Translations under genes and position numbers: made by a program
From: Acidobacteriota bacterium
Lineage (GTDB): Bacteria > Acidobacteriota > Thermoanaerobaculia > Gp7-AA8
Assembly: GCA_021781455.1 (NCBI GenBank)
Contig: JAJXWV010000026.1
Span: 1 to 40,303, forward strand
Direction of reading: 5' to 3'
Length of the DNA stretch: 40,303 bases
The notes under the pieces: generated by a model
What the model was told of the DNA's origin: nothing
The model's input: only the letters and a program-made list of their open reading frames with translations
Database searches by the model: none
Shown here: one piece after another, positions 32,444 through 40,303 of the stretch
How positions within the stretch are numbered: the first letter of the stretch is position 1
Layout: the number at the start of each line of letters is the position of its first letter

Positions 32444-34243
32444 TCACGCAATCTCCTCGATCTCGTCCTCGATCGTCTGCCGGCGATACAGGTCGGCGTA
32501 ATAACCGTCGTGGACGAGCAGAGCTTCGTGTGTGCCTCGCTCCACGACCCGCCCTTCGTCGAGGACGATGATGTGGTCGGCATCCTTCACCGAGGAGACG
32601 CGGTGCGAAACGATGAGCACCGTCCTCCCCTTCCGGATGGTGCGCAGGGCGTTGAGAATCCGCTCTTCGGTGGCGGTGTCGACGGCGCTCAGCGAGTCGT
32701 CGAGGATCAGCACGATCGGATCGCGCACCAGGGCGCGGGCGATGGCCGTGCGCTGCTTCTGGCCGCCCGACAGCGTGATGCCCCGTTCGCCGATCATCGT
32801 CTCCAGGCCCTCCGGAAAGGTGGAAACGTCGGCCGTCAGTCCCGCCAGGTCCGCGGCACGCGCCACCTCTTCGACCGTGGCATCGGCGCGTCCGAAGCGA
32901 ATGTTCTCGCCGATCGATTCCGAGAAGAGGAACGTCTCCTGCGGCACCATGCCGATGAGATCCCGCATCTGCCGAAGCGGAATGGACTCGATGGGACGGC
33001 CGTCGAAGAAGATCGTGCCCGGAGGCGGCTCAAACGTGCGCGTGATGAGGGCCAGCAGGGTCGACTTTCCGCTGCCGGTCCGACCGACGATGCCGACGGT
33101 CTCGCCGCGCCCGACTTTGAAGTTGACGTTGCGGAGGACCGTGTGGCGCCGCGATGGCTCGCCGGCTTTCACGACCGTGCCGACCGCAGCGACGGTCGGA
33201 TAGGTGAAGGTCAGGTCGCGCACCTCGAGCTCTCCGGCGATCTCCCCCTCCAGGCGTTTCCCCTCTTCGTTGGACACCTCGGGCTCGATGGACCAGACGT
33301 CGTGCAGGCGCTGCATCGAGGCCATGCCGCGCTGCACGAGATTGATGACCCAGCCGAAGGCGATCAGGGGCCAGACCATGCGGCCGAGATAGAACTGAAA
33401 GGCCACGAACTCGCCGATGGTCAGGCGGCCCGCGAGAATGCGCCGGCTGCCGAGGTAGAACATGATCACGAACATCACGCCGATCATGGCGTGGAGCATC
33501 GGATAGAAGGTGGCCGTCAGGCGGATCAGCGAGCGGTTGCGGTCGACGTACTCGCGGTTCATCCGCTTGAACATCTCCACCTCGTTCCGCTCCTGCGTGA
33601 ACGCGCGAACCACGCGGACGCCAGCCAGGTTCTCCTGGACGCGGGCGGAGATGTCGCCGAAGTAATCCTGCACGGACCTGAAGCGGACGTGGATGCGCTG
33701 GCCGAAGAATTTCACCAGGCCGGCCACCACCGGCACCGCGATCAGCGAGATCAGCGCCATCTCCCGGTCGATGCGCATCATCATCGCGAACGCGCCGATG
33801 ACGATCAGCAGCGACGATGCCGAGTGCATGACCGCGGGGCCGATGAGCATGCGCACCGAGGCCAGGTCGTTCGTGGCACGCGACATCAGATCGCCGGTGC
33901 GCTGCTCCTGGTAGAACTCGAGCGGAAGCTTCTGCATGTGCCCGTAGAAGTCGTTCCGCATGTCGTATTCGATCTGCCGCGAGGCGCCGATGATGACCCA
34001 GCGCTGGAGATAGAGAAATGTCCCTTCCACGAGTGCGGCGCCGACGAGCTGGGCGCCGTAGCGGATCAGCACTCCTCTGCTGAAGGCGTGGGCCAGCGTA
34101 TCGACGGCATTGCCGACGATGGCCGGCTTGAGCAGCGAGAAGAATGCCGAGCCGATGACGCACAGGCCGCCCAGAAACAGCGAGCGCTTGTAGCGTCCGA
34201 AGTAGTGGAGAAGGCGTCGGGTCGGCGTCATCGGGGGAGACAT
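32444..34243 (-). CDS. ABC exporter half-transporter, degenerate-site NBD (MdlA-like)
   Basis: 599 residues. The transmembrane domain ('YFGRYKRSLFLGGLCVIGSA', 'EFYQEQRTGDLMSRATND') precedes an NBD with Walker A 'GRTGSGKSTLL', Q-loop 'VPQETFLFS', canonical signature 'TLSGGQKQRTAIARAL', Walker B 'IVLILDDSLSAVD' where the usual catalytic Glu is Asp, and H-loop 'IVSHRVSSV'. The Glu-to-Asp change is typical of the non-catalytic partner in heterodimeric exporters. It is the first gene of the pair; the next gene supplies the catalytic NBD. Confidence 0.92.
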   Translation of the reverse strand: MSPPMTPTRRLLHYFGRYKRSLFLGGLCVIGSAFFSLLKPAIVGNAVDTLAHAFSRGVLIRYGAQLVGAALVEGTFLYLQRWVIIGASRQIEYDMRNDFYGHMQKLPLEFYQEQRTGDLMSRATNDLASVRMLIGPAVMHSASSLLIVIGAFAMMMRIDREMALISLIAVPVVAGLVKFFGQRIHVRFRSVQDYFGDISARVQENLAGVRVVRAFTQERNEVEMFKRMNREYVDRNRSLIRLTATFYPMLHAMIGVMFVIMFYLGSRRILAGRLTIGEFVAFQFYLGRMVWPLIAFGWVINLVQRGMASMQRLHDVWSIEPEVSNEEGKRLEGEIAGELEVRDLTFTYPTVAAVGTVVKAGEPSRRHTVLRNVNFKVGRGETVGIVGRTGSGKSTLLALITRTFEPPPGTIFFDGRPIESIPLRQMRDLIGMVPQETFLFSESIGENIRFGRADATVEEVARAADLAGLTADVSTFPEGLETMIGERGITLSGGQKQRTAIARALVRDPIVLILDDSLSAVDTATEERILNALRTIRKGRTVLIVSHRVSSVKDADHIIVLDEGRVVERGTHEALLVHDGYYADLYRRQTIEDEIEEIA

Positions 34244-34335
34244 TCTAGTGCGGAGTCGTCAGCCGTGAATCCCGGCCGGGGATGGTCGAAGCAGAGTGGA
34301 CAACACGCGGTTCTCGAAAGTCATGCCTGAAGAGA

Positions 34336-34378
34336 GGTCGCAGGTGGCGGGTCGCAGGTGGCGGGTCGCAGGTGGCGG
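34336..34378. repeat. Tandem GGTCGCAGGTGGCG repeat (14 bp = 2 x 7), three copies
   Basis: Three near-perfect direct copies lie between the ABC gene start and the stop of the 34399-34800 gene, 20 nt from that stop. An inverted partner arm is not evident. The period of 14 (two heptamers) connects it to the other spacer repeats. Confidence 0.85.
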
Positions 34379-34398
34379 AGGACAGGCTGGGCTTTCAC

Positions 34399-34800
34399 CT
34401 ATTCCTGTTTCTCCGGCTCGGCGGCGCGCGCGCTCTCGTCGCGAAGGGGAATGCGCTTCATCTCCTGCAGGGCGATCCGAAGCACGCTCGACAGCGTGAA
34501 GCCCTGAGGAAAGGCGTGAGGGATTCGCAGTCCGGCCCCGCTGAGCTCGAGGAAATCGAGGGGCGGCTTCCGGTGCGCGAGCACCCACGCCAGCTTGCGC
34601 GGGAGGTCTTCGCGGTCGTCGGCATTCAGGTGCAGCGGCTGGAGGTAGTAGCCGAAGTGCATCTGGCGCAGCAGGGGCGTGCCGCCCGCGAACTCAGGAA
34701 GGGTCACGCTGAGGGTGAGGGCGCCGAAAATCCAGTTCTCACGGGCGAACTCGCCGCGCCAGAAATCCTCTTCTTCGCCCGTGAGATGTTCGAGTCGCAT
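34399..34800 (-). CDS. Hypothetical protein, last gene of an ABC-2/thioredoxin operon
   Basis: 133 residues (MRLEHLTGEEEDFWRGEFAR...). No motif recognised. 'FGALTLSVTLPEFAGGTPLL' and 'MHFGYYLQPLHLNADDREDL' suggest an alpha/beta protein; the C-terminus is charged. The ATG directly follows the thioredoxin gene's TGA with no gap, so translation is probably coupled. Confidence 0.75.
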   Translation of the reverse strand: MRLEHLTGEEEDFWRGEFARENWIFGALTLSVTLPEFAGGTPLLRQMHFGYYLQPLHLNADDREDLPRKLAWVLAHRKPPLDFLELSGAGLRIPHAFPQGFTLSSVLRIALQEMKRIPLRDESARAAEPEKQE

Positions 34801-35304
34801 TCAACGCCTGCGGCGCGGCGCCTTCCGCTGCGCACTGCTCAGGACCTCGAAAAATGCCGGGCGGCCGCGAAAACCTTCCATCCGTTCGAGCGCCTGTCCC
34901 TGCGCATCGGCGATCACGACGGTCGGAAAGGCGCGCACTTCGTAGCGCCGTTGCAGCGCTTCGATGTCCGATGGATTTCTCCCCTCTTCCTGCCTCCGGT
35001 CGACGACGCGAACCGGAACCACGAGATCGTTGATCCGGGTGGCGGAGTCTCGATCACGAAAGACTGCAGCATCCATCGATCGGCACGGGCCACACCAGTC
35101 GGCCGAGAACTCGTACATGATCGGCTTGCCCGACGTCCTGGCCTGCTGCGGTGCCTTCGCCAGAGCGACCCACTTGACGAGCTCGGCACCTTCGCTCTTC
35201 AGGAAAATGATCGTCAGCACACGAACAACAACGAGGAGCACCACTGCCAGCGGCAACCAGCGCGGCACATCCCGCTGGTTTACGGAGCGATCAGTCTGCT
35301 CCAT
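34801..35304 (-). CDS. Membrane-anchored thioredoxin-like protein
   Basis: 167 residues. An N-terminal membrane helix (WLPLAVVLLVVVRVLTIIFL) is followed by a thioredoxin domain with 'FSADWCGPCRSMD' (CGPC active site), 'VVPVRVVD' and the cis-Pro segment 'VRAFPTVVIAD'. The active domain should face the periplasm, where it could reduce or exchange disulfides. ATG 35304 is chosen; an ATG four codons upstream is possible. It overlaps the end of the ABC-2 permease gene by 14 nt, and is part of the same operon. Confidence 0.88.
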   Translation of the reverse strand: MEQTDRSVNQRDVPRWLPLAVVLLVVVRVLTIIFLKSEGAELVKWVALAKAPQQARTSGKPIMYEFSADWCGPCRSMDAAVFRDRDSATRINDLVVPVRVVDRRQEEGRNPSDIEALQRRYEVRAFPTVVIADAQGQALERMEGFRGRPAFFEVLSSAQRKAPRRRR

Positions 35305-36025
35305 AGGGCACCTCACGCCGGCGGAACATCAGACAGGCCAGGAAGAGAACGATGGCGGCATTCGAAATCACCAGAGCCACCCAACGGACATCGATCTCCC
35401 GCGGCACGTCCGGAAAGATATTTTCGTGAATCGCCTCGATCGTCCGGATGATCTGGGGGTATGTGACCAGGAGATGTCGCAGCCACTCGAACGCCTGCCC
35501 GATTCCGCCGGTCACCGCTTTCAGTCCGCCGATGGTCAGGCTGAGCGCGATGTTCAGGACGAAATAGATCACCACGTTGAAATACGACCGGCTGATGCTC
35601 CCGAACAGGGCCAGCAGCGCGCACGCCATCACCGCGTGGAGCGCCTCGCCTCCCGCGGACTGGAGCGTTGCCTTCCACTCGGACGGGCCGGTGAAGATCA
35701 GCGCGCGGCCGCCGAGATCGAACAGCAGTGCCACACTCATCGCCGCCCATGCCGCGACCAGGACACCCGCGAATCGGGAGAGGAGATAGGTCGAGCGGTT
35801 CACGGGCTTGGCCATGATCAGCTGCAGTGTGCCGGAGGAGAACTCCGGACCGATCAACTGCGCGCCGACACCGATGACCAGGAGTGACGCGAGGCTCTGC
35901 CAGACGGGATCGGCGTTCATCGCGCCGGCGATTGAGGCAACCAGAACGACGAGGCCGGCAAAAGCGAGAAAAAGAGGACTGGAGACGTTCCGCCGGAACG
36001 TCTCTGCGAACACGACGCGGCTCAT
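35291..36025 (-). CDS. ABC-2 type transport permease
   Basis: 244 residues with about six hydrophobic segments. 'GPEFSSGTLQLIMAKPVNRS' is the conserved cytoplasmic loop of ABC-2 permeases that face a NatA-like ATPase. The ATPase gene is directly upstream with a 4-nt overlap (36022-36025), so the pair probably makes one transporter. Substrate unknown. Confidence 0.88.
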   Translation of the reverse strand: MSRVVFAETFRRNVSSPLFLAFAGLVVLVASIAGAMNADPVWQSLASLLVIGVGAQLIGPEFSSGTLQLIMAKPVNRSTYLLSRFAGVLVAAWAAMSVALLFDLGGRALIFTGPSEWKATLQSAGGEALHAVMACALLALFGSISRSYFNVVIYFVLNIALSLTIGGLKAVTGGIGQAFEWLRHLLVTYPQIIRTIEAIHENIFPDVPREIDVRWVALVISNAAIVLFLACLMFRRREVPYGAD

Positions 36026-36927
36026 CGCTCCCTCCGGAAAAGCTCTTCCAGGTCCGCCGTTCGGCGGCGCACGTCGAGAACGCCGGCTCCCGTTTCGACG
36101 AGCCGGCGCACGATGTCAGCGATTGCGGCCTCCCGCTCGACCGTAACCTGCACCACGTTGTGCTCCGGCCGTGCGCCCACGGCGGCGGCCACGGCATCGG
36201 CGTCGAAGCTTCCGGGCAACAGCGTCACGGCGATCGGGATCGAGACGGTTGACCGCAGCGCCTGGTCGTCGCTGATCACGCCCTTCGACAGAAACAGGAC
36301 GCGATCGCAGACCTTCTCGATCTCGCTGAGCTGATGAGAATTCAGCAGGACGGTCGCACCACGGCGCCGCTCCTCGTCGATGACCTCGCGCACGAGCATC
36401 ACGCCGTTCGGGTCGAGCCCCGATGTGGGCTCGTCGAGGAAAAGAAAATCGGGAGTGGCGAGCAGCGCCTGGCAGAGGCCGATCCTCTGCAGCATCCCGC
36501 GCGAGTACTGCGAGAGCGGCCGCTCCGCAGCGTCTGCGATGTCGAGCCGCTCGAGCAATGCCTCCACGCGATCCTCGGGCTCCTCGACCTTCGCCAGCCG
36601 CGCCATGTACTGCAGGAACGCGCGGCCATTGACTCCCCTGTCGAAGTTCATTCGTTCGGGCACGAAGCCGGTGCGCTCGCGAATGGTCAGGTCATCGCTG
36701 CGCAGACCGTCGATCGTGACCTCGCCGTCCGTCGGAAAGAGAAATCCGAGGATGCAGGACATCAGCGTGGTCTTACCGGCGCCGTTCGGGCCGATGAGAC
36801 CGACGACCTCACCGGGCGCGACATCGACGTCGATGCCCTTGAGCACAGGCTGCTCCACGCCGAACGAGCGGAAGGTCTTCTTCAGGCCGCGAACGCGAAG
36901 GCCTCGATCGGTGGCGGGGGCCGTCAT
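36022..36927 (-). CDS. ABC transporter ATP-binding protein (NatA/CcmA-like)
   Basis: 301 residues. Walker A 'GPNGAGKTT' (46-54), signature 'YSRGMLQRIGL', Walker B 'FLFLDEPTSGLDP' and H-loop 'LLNSHQLSEIE' are complete. The C-terminal 80 residues (from 'VSIPIAVTLLPGSFD') form the extra domain seen in ABC-2 exporters. ATG 36927 is chosen because the upstream in-frame extension overlaps the previous gene; the ATG overlaps that gene's stop (ATGA). Works with the permease below it. Confidence 0.92.
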   Translation of the reverse strand: MTAPATDRGLRVRGLKKTFRSFGVEQPVLKGIDVDVAPGEVVGLIGPNGAGKTTLMSCILGFLFPTDGEVTIDGLRSDDLTIRERTGFVPERMNFDRGVNGRAFLQYMARLAKVEEPEDRVEALLERLDIADAAERPLSQYSRGMLQRIGLCQALLATPDFLFLDEPTSGLDPNGVMLVREVIDEERRRGATVLLNSHQLSEIEKVCDRVLFLSKGVISDDQALRSTVSIPIAVTLLPGSFDADAVAAAVGARPEHNVVQVTVEREAAIADIVRRLVETGAGVLDVRRRTADLEELFRRER

Positions 36928-37184
36928 TGCTTCATCTGCCGCAGGCCCGCCAGGATCTCGTCGATCTTCGCCTGATGAAACTCGTTGAGCGATTTCTGCA
37001 GCTCCGGTTCCGGAGTGGCAGCGAGGTCGGCCGTATAGACCTTTTTCAGCGCTCCGCCGAGATAGATCTTCGTCTCCACTCGCCACCCGGGTTTGGTGAA
37101 GAACTCGGTCTGGACGGTCAGCTTCTTGGGCCCGACGTCGAAGGCGTCGAGGCGTCCCATGGGCAGGGTCTGCGGATCGGGCAC
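36924..37184 (-). CDS. Hypothetical protein, first gene of the ABC-2 operon
   Basis: 86 residues (MPDPQTLPMGRLDAFDVGPK...). 'LTVQTEFFTKPGWRVETKIY' and a C-terminal helix 'LQKSLNEFHQAKIDEILAGL' are visible. Not recognised. The stop overlaps the ATPase start (ATGA), which supports that it is translated. Confidence 0.72.
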   Translation of the reverse strand: MPDPQTLPMGRLDAFDVGPKKLTVQTEFFTKPGWRVETKIYLGGALKKVYTADLAATPEPELQKSLNEFHQAKIDEILAGLRQMKQ

Positions 37185-37201
37185 GTCGGCTATGGTAGAC
37201 G

Positions 37202-37240
37202 AAAAAAAGCCGGCCGCGGGAGAGCCCGCGGCCGGCTGCG
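37202..37240 (-). terminator. Rho-independent terminator of the cytochrome operon
   Basis: A 13-bp perfect stem (AGCCGGCCGCGGG/CCCGCGGCCGGCT) with an AGAG loop is followed on the minus strand by TTTTTTT. It lies 26 nt after the cytochrome gene's stop. Confidence 0.95.
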
Positions 37241-37265
37241 AGTCAAAGACACGCTTCGTGATTCG

Positions 37266-40130
37266 CTAATTTCCGATCTGCCTGATCTTCACAGCCAGGC
37301 CGAAGAGCACCAGGATGATGATGCCGAGGGCGGCGCCGAGTCCGCGGCGGCGATACGTGAGCTCGGCCAGAGAGGACTTGCCCGCATTCAGGGCGGCGAT
37401 GGCGTGATTCATCGCTTCCTTCTGTTTGTCCGAGTACTGACCGGCGGTGCTGAAGGTGTGCAACAGCACCTGCATTTCGATTTGATTGTCGACTGCGTCA
37501 TCGAGCTCGGCGCGCGCTTTGCGCACTTCCACGCCCCCGCGCTGGGCAGTGAGCAGAGTGCGCTCGGCACGAGCCGACACCGAAGTGACCTGCTCCATGC
37601 TGCTCACGAACCCCGCCGCAGTGATCGCGCCGCTGGTTTTCGGGTCGACGTGGCAGTTGGTGCAGCGGCGCACCGCGACGTTCACCGGCTTCCCGGAAGC
37701 GGGGTCGACGAAGGAATAGTGAGTCTTTCCGATCCGGAACTTCTCGAACAGGCGCGCGAACTCCGGCCGCAGCGTGGTCTTGCCGCCACCCTCCTCGATG
37801 ACGTGCGTGGGAAGGGTCTGGGCGCGGTCGACCATCCAGTCGAAGCGAGCGTCGCCCTGGAGGTGCAGCTTGTCGGCGGTCGCCAGGAGCTGATTGCGCA
37901 GCCGCTGATAGTGCTCACGCTTTTGCTTCGGCTCGGAGACCGCGACCGGACCCGAGCCCTCGTGGCAGAAAGCACAGGGAACACTCGGCAGCGGTCCGAG
38001 AAGGGCCACGGTCGGGCGCATCACGCCGTGATTCTCGTGGCAGGCCACGCAATCGCTGAGGTAATGCGTGTTCGCCACGACATCGGGAGCGATGCCCTCG
38101 TGGCAGTTGTCGCAGGTCGCACCGCCGGCGAGAAACTCGTTGTGCCTGACGAAGCCATCGTGCTTCGCGGTTTTGGCGAAGAGCTCCGCCTCACGGGCGT
38201 GGCACTGGCCGCAGATCAGCGCGACGCTCTCCACGCCCGGAGGTGTGGCGCCGTGATTTCCATGGCAGGTGTTGCACGTCGGCGCGGTGAGGTCGCCCTT
38301 GGTGAACATGGCGTTCGCATGCACGCTGCGGCGCCAGCGCTCGTACTGATCGACCGGCAGCGGACGGCCGTAAGCATCCTTGTAGGACGCCATCCGCTTC
38401 GGATCGGAGTGGCACCGGCTGCAGGTCTCCGCGACGTGCGTCGGGTAGACAGGCGAGGCCGGGTTCTCCTTCCTCATGATGCCGTGCACGCCGTGGCAGT
38501 CGGTGCAGACCGCGACGTTGCCGTCGCCCTTGGCCAGCTGCTGGCCGTGGACGCTGGTCTTGTACTCGCTGACCACGTCGACACGAGCAGAGGGGTTGAA
38601 GCGCTTCATGTAAGCGGCCGACGAGTGGCATTTGCCGCAGAACTCCGGCATCTGAGCGCGCGTCGGCTTTCCGACGAAAGGACTGGCCTTGTACTTCGGA
38701 TCCATCGCCGACGGATCTTCGGCCAGCTTCGGGTCGGGGTTGCCGCCGTGGCAATCCTGGCAGGACAGGCCGACCTGCACGTGAACGTCGTCGCCGATGT
38801 TCTTCAGCTTGGCCTTCGCGGCGGCGTCGAACATGTCGGAGTTGTGGCAGGTGACGCAGGAGGTTTTCGCAGGTGGCGCCGCAAAGGCGCTGCCGGCAAC
38901 CACGAGCAGCAGAACGATCGCGCCTATGGCAGCGATGGTGGTCGTCAGCCGTCCCGAGCCTCCGCGGTCATCCGGCGGATTCTCGGACGGCCTCGTGACG
39001 AAGGCCATGATCAGGAGAAGGACGGCCGTAGCCAGGACGATGTAGAGCGGCAGGAGCGAGCGGTAGCCCCAGCAGGTCATGCCGATGATGAAGATCAGCG
39101 CCAGCACGCCGCCGAGGTCGAACAGAGGGCTCCTGGCGCGTTTGACCACACCGCGATCGAGGAACGGAACGATCGTGAGGATCAGACCGCCCAGGCCGAA
39201 CAGCAGGATGGGAATGGCTTCGTACTCGATGTGCCAGAACTCGCCGCCCGGCACGAACTTCAGGGTCTGGAACATGAAGATGTAGTACCACTCCGGACGG
39301 ATGTTCTCGTACGCCGGGGCAAAGGCATCGGCCTTGTCGCCGAGCTCCCACGGGAAGAGCGCCGCCAGTGCCGCCAGCACACCGAGGCCGACGATCCAGG
39401 CCCACAGGTCGCGCATGGCGAAGTTCGGAAAGAACCTCATCGGCTTGCGCATGGGCTTGCCTTCGAACTGCGGGGGAACGCTCATGCCCTTGATCTGAAC
39501 GAGCAGGAGATGCGCGCCGAGCAGGAGCGACGTGATGGCCGGCAGGATGGCTACGTGCCATCCGTAGAAACGCGACAGCGTTCCACCGCTGACGCGGTCA
39601 CCGCCGCGCAAGAAGCGCAGGGTCCATGGCCCGATGATCGGGACGACGCCGGCGATGTCGGTTCCGACCTTCGTCGCGAAGAACGCCAGCTGGTTCCAGG
39701 GCAGCAGATAACCGGAAAACCCGAATCCGAGGATCAGGAAGAACACGAGCGCGCCGGTGACCCAGGTGAGCTCGCGGGGGGGACGATAGGACTTCAAGAA
39801 ATACACGCTGGTCAGGTGCGCAAATGCGAAGAAGACCATCAGGTTCGCCGACCAGGAATGGATCGATCGGATCATCCAGCCGAACGGCACCACGGTCATG
39901 ATGAACTCGACCGATTCGAACGCTTCTTCGGCGGACGGCCGGTAATACAGCATCAGCAGGATGCCGGTGCAGACCTGCACCAGGAAGAAGAATAGGGTCA
40001 TTCCGCCGAGGTAGTACAGGACGCTGTAGCGGTGAACCGGGACGGTCTTGTGGGAAGCGAACTCGGTCATCGTGGAAAGACCGAGCCGGTCGTCGAGCCA
40101 GTTGTAAATGGACTTTGCCTTCGTTTTCAT
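37266..40130 (-). CDS. Cytochrome b fused to an eleven-haem cytochrome c
   Basis: 954 residues. Residues 1-380 are a full-length cytochrome b (b6 plus subunit IV parts): haem b ligands His91/His105 and His192/His207, with 13 and 14 residues between them (the latter as in cytochrome b6), and the quinol-site motif PEWY at 279-282. After a linker a hydrophobic helix (about 396-418) leads to a periplasmic region with eleven CxxCH motifs: 425, 457, 498, 542, 570, 619, 640, 673, 694, 719 and 823. A final membrane helix (about 930-948) anchors the C-terminus. The Rieske gene ends 2 nt upstream, so the two form a quinol-oxidising bc complex. The multiheme domain replaces cytochrome c1/f and probably hands electrons to a periplasmic or extracellular acceptor; that last point is inference. 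Confidence 0.93.
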   Translation of the reverse strand: MKTKAKSIYNWLDDRLGLSTMTEFASHKTVPVHRYSVLYYLGGMTLFFFLVQVCTGILLMLYYRPSAEEAFESVEFIMTVVPFGWMIRSIHSWSANLMVFFAFAHLTSVYFLKSYRPPRELTWVTGALVFFLILGFGFSGYLLPWNQLAFFATKVGTDIAGVVPIIGPWTLRFLRGGDRVSGGTLSRFYGWHVAILPAITSLLLGAHLLLVQIKGMSVPPQFEGKPMRKPMRFFPNFAMRDLWAWIVGLGVLAALAALFPWELGDKADAFAPAYENIRPEWYYIFMFQTLKFVPGGEFWHIEYEAIPILLFGLGGLILTIVPFLDRGVVKRARSPLFDLGGVLALIFIIGMTCWGYRSLLPLYIVLATAVLLLIMAFVTRPSENPPDDRGGSGRLTTTIAAIGAIVLLLVVAGSAFAAPPAKTSCVTCHNSDMFDAAAKAKLKNIGDDVHVQVGLSCQDCHGGNPDPKLAEDPSAMDPKYKASPFVGKPTRAQMPEFCGKCHSSAAYMKRFNPSARVDVVSEYKTSVHGQQLAKGDGNVAVCTDCHGVHGIMRKENPASPVYPTHVAETCSRCHSDPKRMASYKDAYGRPLPVDQYERWRRSVHANAMFTKGDLTAPTCNTCHGNHGATPPGVESVALICGQCHAREAELFAKTAKHDGFVRHNEFLAGGATCDNCHEGIAPDVVANTHYLSDCVACHENHGVMRPTVALLGPLPSVPCAFCHEGSGPVAVSEPKQKREHYQRLRNQLLATADKLHLQGDARFDWMVDRAQTLPTHVIEEGGGKTTLRPEFARLFEKFRIGKTHYSFVDPASGKPVNVAVRRCTNCHVDPKTSGAITAAGFVSSMEQVTSVSARAERTLLTAQRGGVEVRKARAELDDAVDNQIEMQVLLHTFSTAGQYSDKQKEAMNHAIAALNAGKSSLAELTYRRRGLGAALGIIILVLFGLAVKIRQIGN

Positions 40131-40132
40131 GG

Positions 40133-40303
40133 CTAGACCTTCGAGATCACGACGGTGGGAGGCTGGCCCGCGCCCTTCGACACGAGGTTCACCTTGAAAG
40201 GAGTGAGCGGCCGCGGCGGAGGACCGCCGACATTGCGTCCGTTCATGTCGTACTGGCCGCCGTGGCAGTTACAGTAGATCCGGATCTTGTCCTTCTGGAA
40301 GCC
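40133..40303 (-). CDS. Rieske iron-sulfur protein, C-terminal part (5' end outside the window)
   Basis: The last 56 residues are visible. The second [2Fe-2S] box reads [12 protein letters not shown] (Cys-x-x-His pattern as CNCH), followed by 'GGPPPRPL' and a final beta segment 'FKVNLV...PTVVISKV'. Both are typical of Rieske domains. TAG lies 2 nt before the cytochrome b ATG, so they are co-transcribed. The first cluster box (CxH) and the membrane anchor are beyond the edge. Confidence 0.9.
   Translation of the reverse strand, partial: GFQKDKIRIYCNCHGGQYDMNGRNVGGPPPRPLTPFKVNLVSKGAGQPPTVVISKV

Noticed and set aside
30441-34330. Two plus-strand frames of about 640 codons
   Set aside because: Both are antisense to the ABC half-transporters and contain no recognisable domain.
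36927-39995. A 1022-codon plus-strand frame
   Set aside because: It is antisense to the cytochrome b/multihaem gene, whose motifs are unmistakable; long shadow frames are common in GC-rich DNA.

Overview
The window is a GC-rich, densely coded bacterial chromosome segment. An apolipoprotein N-acyltransferase (Lnt), a FadL-type outer-membrane porin and several Sec-type signal peptides indicate a diderm (Gram-negative) cell. The gene mix (Rieske/cytochrome b fused to a multiheme cytochrome c, separate pdhA/pdhB/E2 genes, a GatB aspartyl/glutamyl amidotransferase, collagen-like repeats, very many intergenic repeats) would suit an Acidobacteriota-like lineage. That placement is inference; no rRNA or marker phylogeny is available here.

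Layout. 1-1900 is a scrambled accessory strip: a 315-bp dispersed repeat, then a decayed collagen-like gene joined head-to-head to a LuxR-type regulator fragment. 2019-7774 (minus) is a housekeeping run: small membrane protein, zinc-ribbon protein, lnt, prfB (with programmed +1 frameshift), glycosyltransferase, Nudix hydrolase. 7969-11497 (minus) is a pyruvate/branched-chain 2-oxoacid dehydrogenase operon (E1 alpha, E1 beta, E2). 11624-18582 (minus) holds an MFS exporter, ruvC, trmB, two Ala/Pro-rich envelope proteins, a response regulator and an alpha/beta hydrolase. 18608-20535 has a small secreted protein and a truncated, frameshifted glycogen-debranching gene; an M20 peptidase remnant follows. 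21474-26600 contains gatB, a periplasmic protein, and a fadL plus SGNH-hydrolase pair closed by a strong terminator. 26779-30248 has the second copy of the 315-bp repeat, two small genes with clear sigma70-type promoters, comM and a PHA-granule-family protein. 30516-34243 encodes a heterodimeric ABC exporter. 34399-37184 is an ABC-2 transporter/thioredoxin operon. 37266-40303 encodes a Rieske protein and a cytochrome b carrying eleven CxxCH haem c sites.

The most unusual signal is between the genes. At least nine spacers carry short-period (mostly 7-bp) repeats arranged as facing inverted arms, and the outer arm begins within 0-3 nt of the preceding gene's stop codon, sometimes including it. 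The repeated 'word' differs from spacer to spacer, but one word recurs with 31-nt arms at three loci that have different loops. Two further dispersed families are present: a 315-bp one (same orientation, two copies) and one of 236-334 bp with terminal inverted repeats (two copies, opposite orientation; one has a perfect 16-bp terminus). Together they suggest a genome whose spacers are colonised by hairpin-forming elements that respect open reading frames.
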